Positions 1 to 7,599 of a stretch of 64,000 nt of DNA are shown here, one piece after another. The stretch covers positions 50,107 through 114,106 of IMG/VR virus record IMGVR_UViG_3300030118_001869. One strand, given 5' to 3'. Position 1 is the stretch's first letter; the number at the start of each line of letters is the position of its first letter. This DNA is from a virus. Position numbers and translations under genes: made by a program. The notes beneath the pieces were generated by a model, which saw nothing but the letters and a program-made list of their open reading frames with translations, did not search any database and was not told the DNA's origin.

Positions 1-428
1 TCTACAACAGTATCATAGATCTTTGCGTAATGCACAGGGCCATCTGCTAAACCTCCAGTAGAAATTACTGATCCTCTAGGTCTAATGTTACCTAAGTATG
101 CACTGGTTCCTCCACCATACTTTGACATCATACCTATTTCTCTCCCTGCATTTAGTATACTATCTAAATTGTCATCAACGTTACTACCATAACAACTAAT
201 AGGTAATCCTTTTTGTTTACCAAAGTTAATCCATACAGGTGTAGATAAACTATAGTAACCCAAAGACATATAGTGCTCAAACTTTTGTGCAAAGCCTGGC
301 ATCTGCAAATACTTTTCTGCTGTATTTGCTATATCTTTTATTCTTTGTTCTGGTGATTCTGATATATATCCTCTTGATAAAAATTTACGGCTATCTTCAT
401 TTAGCCAATAGTACTTACTAAATTCCAT
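1..428 (-). CDS. nrdA: Ribonucleotide reductase large subunit, 5' part (cut by window edge)
   Basis: This is the N-terminal 142 codons of a class I ribonucleoside-diphosphate reductase alpha chain, which reduces ribonucleotides to deoxyribonucleotides. The translation contains LSTPVWINFGK, SCYGS (the first of the redox-active cysteines), MSKYGGGTSAY and ISTGG, all typical of the substrate/active-site half of the barrel. There is no N-terminal ATP-cone, so dATP overall-activity control may be missing; this is an inference. The ATG overlaps the stop of nrdB by one base (TAATG), showing translational coupling. The order is beta before alpha. The rest of the gene lies left of the window. Confidence 0.93.
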   Translation of the reverse strand, partial: MEFSKYYWLNEDSRKFLSRGYISESPEQRIKDIANTAEKYLQMPGFAQKFEHYMSLGYYSLSTPVWINFGKQKGLPISCYGSNVDDNLDSILNAGREIGMMSKYGGGTSAYLGNIRPRGSVISTGGLADGPVHYAKIYDTVV

Positions 429-1408
429 TAAAATAAATCATTTACTGTTATACTTTTACTTTTCTTATTATAATCTATTTGCTTTTTATAGAAGAAGTCA
501 CCTTCTTTTGTAGACTTCATTTCAACTTCAAACCACTTAGTAGCTTCAAGCATATTCTTATCTACATCAAACAAAGGTAACATATCTATCTTTTTTAGGG
601 AATTATTAAATCTATTTTTGATAAAGTTCTTTATTGTTTCTTTGGGTAGGAAACTTAACTCACCTGTTTCAAAGATCCAGTCAAGTATATCACACTCAGC
701 TATATAAGCTTTTTTACATGCAGAGTGTATTAAGTTATGAAACTCTTCATCAAACCACTCAGGGTTTTCTTTTCTGATTATATTTATAATCTCTGCTCCA
801 AAGTTACCGTGAATGTCCTCTTCTTTGGATGTTGCCTCAACTACATTAGATATACCTTTTAATATACTTCTATCTTTATTAAAAGACATCATAATTAAAA
901 ACTGGCTAAATAAACTTACATGCTCAATAAATAAAGAAAACAATAGTACAGACTTAGTGTACATCTTATTGTCTCTACTTCTAGAACCATCTAAGTACTT
1001 TTTTAAGTATTTAATTCTACCTGCTATAGCTGGTATCTCAACCACACTTTTAAATTCATCTTCTAGGCCTAATATTCTAATTAGTCTAGCATAGGCATCT
1101 TTATGTCTAACTTCTGATTCAGCAAATGTAAATCCTACATCTCCTATTTCTGTTATAGGCATACGCTTATATAGATCACCCCAAAATGTTTTTACATTGA
1201 CTTCTATCTGTGCTATAGCTAACATAGTCTTCTTGATAACATCACGTTCTTGATTTGTAATATTTACTTTGAAGTCTTGTATGTCTTCTGTAAAGTTAAA
1301 CTCTGTATCAATCCAATAAGAGTGTCTTATAGCATCTTTATATGCTAGTAGTTGGGGATATTCATATGGTAATATGTTAGTTCTGGGCATAAAAATGTTC
1401 TTGTTCAT
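428..1408 (-). CDS. nrdB: Ribonucleotide reductase small (radical) subunit
   Basis: This 326-residue class I beta chain supplies the di-iron/tyrosyl radical to NrdA. Visible metal-site motifs, in order, are QIEVNVKTFW (a Glu where E. coli has Asp84), AESEVRHKDAY (ExxH and, four residues after the His, the radical Tyr), FIEHVSLFSQF and EEDIHGNFG (ExxH). Length is normal for the family. The C-terminal tail ends VNDLF, the kind of short tail that docks in the large subunit. It is followed directly by nrdA. A hairpin with a T-run lies upstream, so it may be transcribed separately from the small gene before it. Confidence 0.95.
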   Translation of the reverse strand: MNKNIFMPRTNILPYEYPQLLAYKDAIRHSYWIDTEFNFTEDIQDFKVNITNQERDVIKKTMLAIAQIEVNVKTFWGDLYKRMPITEIGDVGFTFAESEVRHKDAYARLIRILGLEDEFKSVVEIPAIAGRIKYLKKYLDGSRSRDNKMYTKSVLLFSLFIEHVSLFSQFLIMMSFNKDRSILKGISNVVEATSKEEDIHGNFGAEIINIIRKENPEWFDEEFHNLIHSACKKAYIAECDILDWIFETGELSFLPKETIKNFIKNRFNNSLKKIDMLPLFDVDKNMLEATKWFEVEMKSTKEGDFFYKKQIDYNKKSKSITVNDLF

Positions 1409-1430
1409 AATTTAAAATTTAAGGGTTGAA

Positions 1431-1468
1431 GACAAAAAGAAGCATATAGCTAGAATACTATATGCTTC
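1431..1468 (-). terminator. Hairpin plus T-run upstream of nrdB
   Basis: An 11-bp perfect inverted repeat (GAAGCATATAG at 1439-1449, CTATATGCTTC at 1458-1468) has an 8-nt loop. On the minus strand it is followed by TTTTTG. It fits an intrinsic terminator for the small minus-strand gene at 1524-1718, or an attenuator in the nrdB leader. Confidence 0.65.
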
Positions 1469-1523
1469 AGGACTATTCACTATAATAATCTATAAAAATA
1501 AATTATCCCTTACAAGTTTTTTT

Positions 1524-1718
1524 TTATATTTTCCAATCAACGTACGTAATCTGGATTGTCAAGAATAAAAATCCTAATTCTAAACCATAAAAAGGTCTGA
1601 ATTTTTCATCTTCACATTTCACTGTACAGTTGATAGTTTTGAACCCTAACAGGGTTTCATTAGGTAGAACATTAAAGTATACTCCTAATCTATTTTGATT
1701 TTTAGAAATTGTATTCAT
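1524..1718 (-). CDS. Small unknown protein, 64 aa
   Basis: The function is not recognised. The protein is short, with a hydrophobic/aromatic C-terminal half (FRPFYGLELGFLFLTIQITYVDW) and no clear signal peptide. It lies between the divergent promoter region at 1718-1836 and a hairpin terminator. A TATATTTG box on the minus strand (1765-1772) lies upstream, and it has no competing gene on the other strand. These context signs support a real gene. Codon use is like its neighbours. Confidence 0.55.
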   Translation of the reverse strand: MNTISKNQNRLGVYFNVLPNETLLGFKTINCTVKCEDEKFRPFYGLELGFLFLTIQITYVDWKI

Positions 1719-1764
1719 ATAAAATTTGGTTTTTGAATATTAAAAATAGGACAGTGTCCGTAAA

Positions 1765-1809
1765 CAAATATAATGTTAATTGTATTAACCACATAATTTT
1801 TGTATATTA
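1765..1809. promoter_or_regulatory. Divergent control region with operator-like repeat and late-motif box
   Basis: Three signals lie between divergent genes. TATATTTG on the minus strand (1765-1772) matches the Bacteroidetes -7 box. A perfect inverted repeat GTTAAT-TGT-ATTAAC lies at 1775-1789. TTTTGTATATTA on the plus strand (1798-1809) is a 12-mer also found at 34805, 51225 and 52596 upstream of plus-strand genes. The plus-strand ATG follows 26 nt later. Confidence 0.5.
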
Positions 1810-1835
1810 AATATATAACCAATAAACGAAGAATT

Positions 1836-2087
1836 ATGTTTAAGAATATTTTAGATGGCATCTGGAACTTCTCTTTAAAAAAAGGGTGGAACTGGATATG
1901 GTCAAAAACGGATATAGATGAAAAGGCAGTAGCTACAGTTAAAGAGATTAAGAAAAGATATAAGCTTACTGCACAAGAATTAGCTGATGTAGCTGATGCT
2001 ATTAAAGAAGTAGGAAACCAGATAGGGGATCTTGATGATGCTGTATCAGGTGGCAAACGTAGAGGTAGACCAAAAAAGAATGGCTAG
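1836..2087 (+). CDS. Small protein with basic C-terminal tail, 83 aa
   Basis: The function is unknown. The N-terminal part is amphipathic and Trp-rich (IWNFSLKKGWNWIW). The middle is a helical, charged segment (VKEIKKRYKLTAQELADVADAIKEV). The C-terminus is GGKRRGRPKKNG, an AT-hook-like GRPKK tail suggesting contact with DNA (inference). The ATG at 1836 was preferred over one at 1800 because the upstream codons overlap the promoter-like motif. It is the first gene of the plus-strand late-type block and overlaps the next gene by 8 bp. Confidence 0.75.
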   Translation: MFKNILDGIWNFSLKKGWNWIWSKTDIDEKAVATVKEIKKRYKLTAQELADVADAIKEVGNQIGDLDDAVSGGKRRGRPKKNG

Positions 2088-2214
2088 AGTAATACTCAGA
2101 CCCTACGTTAAGCCTAGTAAAAAGAAAAGACCAGGCATCCATTCTAAGACTAAACAGTCTAATCAGAAAGGAAGCAAACTATATTTTAAAAAGTATAGAG
2201 GTCAAGGTAGATAA
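2080..2214 (+). CDS. Lys/Arg-rich miniprotein, 44 aa
   Basis: This is a very basic miniprotein starting MARVILRPYV, with runs such as KPSKKKRPG and FKKYRGQGR, and no recognised domain. The internal ATG at 2080 was chosen because it overlaps the stop of the previous gene, which suggests translational coupling; the longer open frame from 2032 reads backwards through that gene. It is the first of seven small Lys/Arg-rich genes in this block. Late context next to fibre genes suggests virion or packaged DNA-binding proteins, as an inference only. Confidence 0.65.
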   Translation: MARVILRPYVKPSKKKRPGIHSKTKQSNQKGSKLYFKKYRGQGR

Positions 2215-2240
2215 ATGTTTAACAATTAAAAATTAGAATC

Positions 2241-2486
2241 ATGGCTGAAAAATTATTTAAAGCTTTAGCTAAAAAAATGGGCAAAGACAAATCTATGAGC
2301 ATCTTACAAAAGATGGCTAATGGAGGAGGCAATATGCCTAAAGACGTAACAGAACTTATGCAAGCTAGAAATGGAATGGGATCAATGATAAACCCAGAAC
2401 TAAGTAAGGCAGAAATGGGCACAGAATATGAGTATGGTTACGGAGGTATGGTTAAAAAGAAGAAGAAGTCTAAAAAAAAAAAGTAA
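2241..2486 (+). CDS. Small basic protein with poly-Lys tail, 81 aa
   Basis: The function is unknown. There is a helical N-terminus, a Gly/Met-rich middle (MANGGGNMP, YEYGYGGM) and a terminal poly-lysine tract encoded by A-rich DNA. The gene ends in a run of eleven A (2472-2482) followed by G and the stop. Reading one base back at this run would replace the stop by about 20 further residues ending at 2545 (see findings). Either the annotated product is complete, the A run is miscounted, or frameshifting occurs here. Confidence 0.75.
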   Translation: MAEKLFKALAKKMGKDKSMSILQKMANGGGNMPKDVTELMQARNGMGSMINPELSKAEMGTEYEYGYGGMVKKKKKSKKKK

Positions 2487-2551
2487 AAAATAAATATCAG
2501 ATAGGAGGGCAGCACTCAACTGCAGCCACTTACTCTGGAAAATAATTTACT

Positions 2552-3157
2552 ATGAATATTTTAACTGATATACTTAGTTTAATTAAGCAGGACAAATACG
2601 CAAGTTCCGCAGCAGACAATGATGTTATAGCAATAGGTGTACACGAACCACCAGACATGTTAGGCATAGCATCTCCCGTTCCCTATAAGTCTGTTAAAGT
2701 AATCAAACTCAAGGACTTACAAATACCTGCACAGATTTGTACCTATGTAAATGTTCCTGAGACAATACTTGGCAATACTGCTGGAGTATACAAGGAGACC
2801 GTTACAACAACAAATCCGCAAACTTGCACAGTCAAGTTGCGTAAACTCAAGTCCCTATCAGTTAACACTACAATCCAGGAAAACGGTGATTATATTGACA
2901 TAACCACTACTGGGGAGCCTAACAAGGCCGAGAATCTATCTACTACAACTGGCTTAGGTGTATTTGCACAGAAGAATGGGGAAACGCTACAGTTTAAGTC
3001 TATTAAGGCAGATGGAGCAGGAGGTAAGTTTAGTGCTAACTCAGAGCTTATAGAGTTAGCCTATGCTAAAGATATCAGATTAACGTCACCTAACGGTAAA
3101 GTTTGGAAGATTAATGTAAGTGATGAAGGTACGTTGTCAGCAGTAGAAGTAACATAA
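2552..3157 (+). CDS. Virion/tail-associated protein with shared N-terminal module, 201 aa
   Basis: The protein begins MNILTDILSLIKQDKYASS and then IAIGVHEPPD. This is a divergent version of the N-terminus of the fibre proteins at 5424 and 7600 (MNLFQELTSMF, MNIFQDLASMF, then PLGIHKGN or PIGIDKGN). The rest is Thr/Gly-rich and beta-like, typical of phage structural proteins, ending in a short DIRLTSPNGKVWKINVSDEGTL segment. I infer a small fibre, decoration or tail-appendage protein using the same attachment module. There is no enzyme signature. A GC-richer hairpin lies just upstream. Confidence 0.7.
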   Translation: MNILTDILSLIKQDKYASSAADNDVIAIGVHEPPDMLGIASPVPYKSVKVIKLKDLQIPAQICTYVNVPETILGNTAGVYKETVTTTNPQTCTVKLRKLKSLSVNTTIQENGDYIDITTTGEPNKAENLSTTTGLGVFAQKNGETLQFKSIKADGAGGKFSANSELIELAYAKDIRLTSPNGKVWKINVSDEGTLSAVEVT

Positions 3158-3168
3158 AATTTAAAGTA

Positions 3169-3369
3169 ATGCCAGCAAAGAAAAAGAAAAAGAGTACAGT
3201 AAACGCATCAGGTAATTACACAAAGCCAACTATGCGTAAAAGATTGTTTAACCAAATCAAAGCCGGTAGCAAAGGTGGTAGACCAGGACAGTGGTCAGCA
3301 CGTAAAGCTCAAATGCTAGCTAAAAGATATAAAGCTGCAGGTGGAGGTTATAGAGGAAAAAAGAAATAA
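3169..3369 (+). CDS. Lys/Arg-rich miniprotein with QWSARKAQ motif, 66 aa
   Basis: The N-terminus is PAKKKKKS, followed by RLFNQIKAGSKGGRPGQWSARKAQMLAKRYKAAGGGY and a KKK end. The GGxPGQWSARKAQ...YKxxGGGY pattern recurs in small proteins of marine phages and some giant viruses, to my knowledge, without a known role. The strong positive charge suggests nucleic-acid contact. Its stop overlaps the next ATG by one base (TAATG). Confidence 0.75.
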   Translation: MPAKKKKKSTVNASGNYTKPTMRKRLFNQIKAGSKGGRPGQWSARKAQMLAKRYKAAGGGYRGKKK

Positions 3370-3836
3370 TGTCAAAACCTAAGAAAAAATTTAAGGATAC
3401 TAAAGTAGGCCAGTTTCTTACAGATAAAGTACCAGGTATACTTGGTGTAGTAGGAGATGTTTTGCCTGACGCAGGTGTATTAGGTGTAGTAAAAGGATTA
3501 ATTGAAAAAGAAGATCCTGTAGTACTACCACCAGAGGATAAAGAGAAAGCAATGAAGCTGCTTGAACTTGATATGATAGAGATGCAAGAAATTAGTAAAA
3601 GATGGGATAGTGATATGAAGTCAGATTCCTGGCTCAGTAAGAATACTAGACCTATGAGTCTAATTTTTTTGACATTATCTATGGTTTTATTAATTTTACT
3701 AGATAGCTTTGAGTGGAGCTTCAATGTATCAACCGGTTGGGTAGATCTTTTGCAGACACTTTTAGTTACAGTCTATGTAGCTTATTTTGGTTCAAGAGGG
3801 GCAGAGAAGTTTCAATCAATAACTAAAAATAAATAA
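3369..3836 (+). CDS. Holin candidate, 3TM gene-transfer-agent holin type
   Basis: This 155-residue membrane protein would permeabilise the inner membrane for lysis. It has a Gly/Val-rich N-terminal amphipathic region (VPGILGVVGDVLPDAGVLGVV), then the signature ISKRWDSDMKSDSWLSKNTRP typical of the 3TM holin family described for gene-transfer-agent release. Two strong membrane spans follow (about residues 98-113 and 123-142). It sits among late genes and next to fibre genes, as expected. The endolysin is about 33 kb away at 36654, so lysis genes are split. Confidence 0.75.
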   Translation: MSKPKKKFKDTKVGQFLTDKVPGILGVVGDVLPDAGVLGVVKGLIEKEDPVVLPPEDKEKAMKLLELDMIEMQEISKRWDSDMKSDSWLSKNTRPMSLIFLTLSMVLLILLDSFEWSFNVSTGWVDLLQTLLVTVYVAYFGSRGAEKFQSITKNK

Positions 3837-3838
3837 AA

Positions 3839-4063
3839 TTGAATATATCTAAAGAAGTATATAAGTATTTAAAAACCAAAGCTGAGGCTGATAAGGCTAA
3901 GGCTCTTTTAAGTTTAGAACTACTAGGTAATAATGCAGTTGGTATTGGAGATCACTCTACTGGTGATTTCTATAAGAATGTAGATGAAGCATTTGAAGGA
4001 CTGTGTGATGCACTTGATAGATTAGACGTATTAGATAAAAATTTTGAAGTAGAATGGGACTAA
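3839..4063 (+). CDS. Small acidic protein, TTG start, 74 aa
   Basis: The function is unknown. The protein is acidic and helical (ISKEVYKYLKTKAEADKAKALLSLELL, then VDEAFEGLCDALDRLDVLDKNFEVEWD), unlike the basic genes on both sides. No ATG opens this frame before the conserved-looking N-terminus. A TTG at 3839 lies two bases after the stop of the holin-like gene and is the best start. It overlaps the next gene by 10 bp. An acidic partner or counter-charge for the basic neighbours is possible but speculative. Confidence 0.65.
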   Translation: MNISKEVYKYLKTKAEADKAKALLSLELLGNNAVGIGDHSTGDFYKNVDEAFEGLCDALDRLDVLDKNFEVEWD

Positions 4064-4296
4064 CAAAAAGACAAAAGAGTCTTAAGAGATGGACAAAACA
4101 GAAGTGGAGAACACCTTCAGGGAAAAAAAGTTCAGAGACTGGAGAAGTTTATGCTCCGTCAAGAACAATAAAGAAACTTAAGTCTACTAAAAAGGGTAGA
4201 GCTAAGTTAGCAGCTGCTAATAAAAAGAAAAGGGCTGCAACTAAGAAAGGTAAACAACACGCAAGACATGGATTGCACAAAGGTAAAAAAAGATAA
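4054..4296 (+). CDS. Highly basic protein, 80 aa
   Basis: By count about 30 of 80 residues are Lys or Arg and only a few are acidic. It begins KRQKSLKRWTKQKWRTPSGKKS and ends in a histone-tail-like run (KKKRAATKKGKQHARHGLHKGKKR). The pattern RWTKQKWRTPSGK followed by YAPSRT resembles a small phage/giant-virus family of unknown function that I associate with DUF5872, with low certainty. DNA or RNA binding is likely from charge alone. Confidence 0.7.
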   Translation: MGLTKRQKSLKRWTKQKWRTPSGKKSSETGEVYAPSRTIKKLKSTKKGRAKLAAANKKKRAATKKGKQHARHGLHKGKKR

Positions 4297-4298
4297 CT

Positions 4299-4574
4299 AT
4301 GGCAAAGCATAAAAAACAACAAGCAGCAATTGCAATAAGTATGAAAAAGAAAGGTAAGAAGCCTAAAGGAGCAAAGCCTATGGCTAAGTCACTTGTAAAG
4401 AAGAAAGCTGGTGGTTCAGTTTCTTCTAAAGGTGTCAAAGCTCCAGCAGGTTTTCACTGGATGAAAGCAGGATCAGGATTTAAGTTAATGAAGAATCCAC
4501 CAAGTGGATATAAAAAACATCCTGGCTCATCACTTGTTGCTAAGTTTAAGATACAAAAGGTACATAAGAAGTAA
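4299..4574 (+). CDS. Lys-rich protein, 91 aa
   Basis: The protein has a basic N-terminal half (AKHKKQQAAIAISMKKKGKKPKG), a Gly/Ser hinge (KKAGGSVSSKGVKAPAG), then FHWMKAGSGFKLMKNPPSGYKKHPGSSLVAKF and a basic end. The second half looks like a short folded module with aromatic residues. No family is recognised. It is packed directly between two other basic genes; its stop overlaps the next ATG (TAATG). Confidence 0.7.
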   Translation: MAKHKKQQAAIAISMKKKGKKPKGAKPMAKSLVKKKAGGSVSSKGVKAPAGFHWMKAGSGFKLMKNPPSGYKKHPGSSLVAKFKIQKVHKK

Positions 4575-4885
4575 TGCCTAGAAAGAAAAAAGACCCTAAA
4601 GTAGGGACTGGTAAAAAACCAAAAGGTAGTGGTAGAAGGCTATATACAGATGAGAATCCTAAAGATACCGTACGTATAAAGTTTGCTACACCTGCAGATG
4701 CTAGAGCAACTGTAGCTAAGGTTAAAAAAATAAATAAACCTTTTGCTAGAAAGATACAGATATTAACTGTAGGGGAACAAAGAGCAAAGGTTATGAAAAA
4801 GACACAAGTTGCTTCAATATTTAAAAAAGGTAAAGAAGCTATAAGAAAGAAACATGGCAAAAAAAAGAGATCCAAGACTAGCTAG
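4574..4885 (+). CDS. Lys-rich protein, 103 aa
   Basis: There is a basic N-terminus (PRKKKDPKVGTGKKPKGSGRR), then a compact middle with VRIKFATPADARATVAKVKKINKPFARKIQ that could form a small alpha/beta fold, then ILTVGEQRAKVMKKTQVASIFKKGK and a basic tail. The pattern GTGKKPKGSGRRLYTDENP is one I associate with hypothetical proteins of marine phages. The last 32 bp overlap the next gene out of frame. Confidence 0.7.
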   Translation: MPRKKKDPKVGTGKKPKGSGRRLYTDENPKDTVRIKFATPADARATVAKVKKINKPFARKIQILTVGEQRAKVMKKTQVASIFKKGKEAIRKKHGKKKRSKTS

Positions 4886-5144
4886 AGCAGGAGTATCAGG
4901 TTTTAATAAACCTAAAAGAACTCCTAACCATCCTAAGAAATCACATATTGTGGTAGCTAAGGAAGGTAATAAGATTAAAACCATACGCTTTGGTCAGCAA
5001 GGAGCAAAGACAGCAGGTAAACCTAAAGCAGGTGAGTCAAGTAGAATGACTAAAAAGAGAAAGTCTTTCAAAGCTAGACACGCTAAAAATATTGCTAAGG
5101 GTAAAATGTCTGCTGCTTATTGGGCTAATAGAGTAAAATGGTAA
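4854..5144 (+). CDS. Lys-rich protein, DUF6321-like, 96 aa
   Basis: The segment DPRLARAGVSGFNKPKRTP, followed by HPKKSHIVVAKEG, IRFGQQGAKTAGKP, KRKSFKARHAKNI and KGKMSAAYWANRVKW, matches a small conserved phage family that I recall as DUF6321, of unknown function. Conservation across such a basic protein implies a specific role rather than simple charge. It ends the run of basic genes and precedes a membrane protein. Confidence 0.75.
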   Translation: MAKKRDPRLARAGVSGFNKPKRTPNHPKKSHIVVAKEGNKIKTIRFGQQGAKTAGKPKAGESSRMTKKRKSFKARHAKNIAKGKMSAAYWANRVKW

Positions 5145-5148
5145 AGAT

Positions 5149-5421
5149 ATGTGGGAGTTATTCAAAGATCATAATGACATTAATGAGAAATCCATTATTG
5201 GGTTTATCTCATTCTTTGTTATGGTGGTTTTTGCATGCGCAGATCTTCTAACAGGATACTTTGGAAAAGATTTAGTGATAAATGAGTTTATATACAATTC
5301 ATTTGTATGGGTAACATTAGGTTGCTTTGGAATTGCAGAGGTAGGTGCAGTACTAAATGGTAAAAAGAAAAATCCTCCAAAGAAAGAGGATGCAGATATT
5401 AATATAAATATAAGTAAGTAA
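5149..5421 (+). CDS. Small membrane protein, second holin candidate, 90 aa
   Basis: Two hydrophobic segments (IIGFISFFVMVVFACADLLTGY and FIYNSFVWVTLGCFGIAEVGAVL) are followed by a charged cytoplasmic tail (GKKKNPPKKEDAD). Size and topology fit phage holins or lysis accessory proteins. It lies between the basic genes and the fibre gene. The 3TM protein at 3369 is the stronger holin; this one may be an antiholin or a second pore. This is inference from topology and location. Confidence 0.7.
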   Translation: MWELFKDHNDINEKSIIGFISFFVMVVFACADLLTGYFGKDLVINEFIYNSFVWVTLGCFGIAEVGAVLNGKKKNPPKKEDADININISK

Positions 5422-5423
5422 TA

Positions 5424-7580
5424 ATGAATTTATTTCAGGAACTAACTAGTATGTTTTCAAGGAACCAGTTTGTGGTCAAGCCTCCTAAAGGCACTGACTA
5501 CTTTCCTTTGGGTATACATAAAGGTAATAGAAGGGGTTCTATAACAAAATACCCGGAAGTAAAGTTAGTTACTCTTAAAGAGGTTGCAGACTATATAGCA
5601 ACTGTCAATGATCAGAGACTTGATGAAGTACTAATTGTAGGTAATTATACTGGTGGTAGAGATATATTTGTTACTGCAGGTGACAGTGTTAGATTTACAT
5701 CTACTTCTAAAATTACTATGGGAGATGATACTAATGATAATATTAATGACTCAAAGTTTGATATATTTCACAATGGTACTAATGCTGTAATCAACAATAA
5801 AAAAGGTAAACTTGCTTTAATTAATGAAGAAGAAGATGCTATAATGCCTTTTCAACTAAATGAAGGCTCTGGAGTTACAACATACTTTGAAGCAGATCCT
5901 AGTGGAGCTGCTAGGTTAGTTAGATATTATAAAGATATATTACTTAAAGATAATGTATTACTAAATGCAGGTGATGGAAAAGACTTTAGGTTTTATCATA
6001 CTGGTTCACATTCTTATTTAGAAGTAGGCCCTAGTGCACCAGGTAATCTATATATTAGAAATAGAAATGAAACTGGTGATATTTTATTTGCTGCAGACAC
6101 GGATGGAATGGGTACTACAGATACCTACTTTATGATAGATTCTTCTGCACTACAAACTCAATTTTTTTATAATGTAGAGCTTCAAGATCATGTAAGACTT
6201 GGTTTAGGAGACACAATGGATATGTCTTTGTATCACACAGGAAGTCAAGCTTACATAAGTAATACTACAGGTATACTAGATATCAAAAGTACAAATGGTA
6301 ATCTGCAACTTTCTTCTGGAACACAAATAGATATTGGTAATAACTCCGGTGTTCTATATACATTACCGCTTGCAGATGGTACTGCAGGTCAAAGTGTAAT
6401 AACTGATGGCTCAGGTGCATTATCTTTTGGTAATGCTGGTCTTGCTAACGGAGTTGTAGTTAATGACTCAAATGCAAACACAGACTTTCCAGTTGTATTC
6501 CATGATGAAAATAATAATTTATTAGATGATACGGGAACATTTACATATAGTCCTGGTAATAGTAGATTAAAAATAGATGCATTAACAATAGATAGCACAA
6601 AACTATCAGGAGTAAACATAGTTATAAACTCAGATCTATTAAGATTAGGTGAAGAAGGTACTAGTAAAAATTATTTGCAAGGTAGTGCAGGCGGTCCAGT
6701 TATAATATCTTATGATGGTGATAATAGATTCTCTACACAACCAGATGGTATTAAATCTATAGGTGTAGTAAAAGTAGCTAATACAAGCAATCAATTACAA
6801 TTTACAATACCAGCAGCTCAAGGTACCGCAGGTCAGGTTCTAAAGTATCCTTCTTCTGGATCCACATTAGAATGGGGTAGTGTAGGAAACCAAAATCTAT
6901 ATGAAACAATTGCAATTCAAAATGCTAATGGTACTACTAATATACCAGCAACTACTACAACAGATACATTTACTATTAAAGAAGGAGCAGGTATAATACT
7001 TGATGAAGATGCAAGTAATCAACTAGTAGCTATTAAGCAATCTTCTGAAAGTCTACATACTAAAGGTAGTTGGCTTCCAACACTTAATGCAAGAATTGGT
7101 GTAACCCAACAAGCAGGATTTGAGGTAACTAATTATGCTATACAACAAGGTAGATGGCATAGACATGGTAACTTAGTAACTGCAATGTTCAAACTTAGAA
7201 TAAATACTGATCAAATAACTCTATCTAGTAATACTAAGGGTGTATTATACATAGAAACTTTTCCATATGATTTGGCATCAGGTAATGCTTTTCATAGTGT
7301 TGCAATGCAAAGAGTTGAAGGTTTGCTACCCCTTTCTTCTGGAAGTGGTCATGGTCAATGGATGCTAACCAGTGTATTTGGGACACACTTTAATAGTGAT
7401 GGTGCAATAGAAATTAGAAGATTAAATTATAATAATAATACTATTCCAGGTATTACAGAGTTAATGCTAGAAGAAGATATTCCTACAGGCTCTAGTGTCT
7501 ACAGTATCTATTTAGAAGGTGTTATTACATATGAAACAAACGATGCAACTATACATAGTACTGCGTCAGTAGATAGTTAA
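5424..7580 (+). CDS. Tail fibre protein, 718 aa
   Basis: The N-terminal module (MNLFQELTSMFSRNQFVV then PLGIHKGNRRGS, residues 1-60) is shared with the proteins at 7600 and, more distantly, 2552; it is probably the virion-attachment part. The body is a long beta-rich region with repeated FRFYHTGSHSYLEVG/MSLYHTGSQAYISN units and TLPLADGTAGQSVIT, TIPAAQGTAGQVL-type linkers common in marine phage fibres. The C-terminal roughly 200 residues (from SWLPTLNARIGVTQQ) look like a globular tip domain that could bind the receptor (inference). Confidence 0.8.
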   Translation: MNLFQELTSMFSRNQFVVKPPKGTDYFPLGIHKGNRRGSITKYPEVKLVTLKEVADYIATVNDQRLDEVLIVGNYTGGRDIFVTAGDSVRFTSTSKITMGDDTNDNINDSKFDIFHNGTNAVINNKKGKLALINEEEDAIMPFQLNEGSGVTTYFEADPSGAARLVRYYKDILLKDNVLLNAGDGKDFRFYHTGSHSYLEVGPSAPGNLYIRNRNETGDILFAADTDGMGTTDTYFMIDSSALQTQFFYNVELQDHVRLGLGDTMDMSLYHTGSQAYISNTTGILDIKSTNGNLQLSSGTQIDIGNNSGVLYTLPLADGTAGQSVITDGSGALSFGNAGLANGVVVNDSNANTDFPVVFHDENNNLLDDTGTFTYSPGNSRLKIDALTIDSTKLSGVNIVINSDLLRLGEEGTSKNYLQGSAGGPVIISYDGDNRFSTQPDGIKSIGVVKVANTSNQLQFTIPAAQGTAGQVLKYPSSGSTLEWGSVGNQNLYETIAIQNANGTTNIPATTTTDTFTIKEGAGIILDEDASNQLVAIKQSSESLHTKGSWLPTLNARIGVTQQAGFEVTNYAIQQGRWHRHGNLVTAMFKLRINTDQITLSSNTKGVLYIETFPYDLASGNAFHSVAMQRVEGLLPLSSGSGHGQWMLTSVFGTHFNSDGAIEIRRLNYNNNTIPGITELMLEEDIPTGSSVYSIYLEGVITYETNDATIHSTASVDS

Positions 7581-7599
7581 ACTTAAAAATTATAAAACA

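Noticed and set aside
813-1094. Open frame on the plus strand inside nrdB
   Set aside because: It lies wholly inside a clear ribonucleotide reductase gene on the other strand; the same holds for other long frames opposite fibre, capsid and terminase genes.
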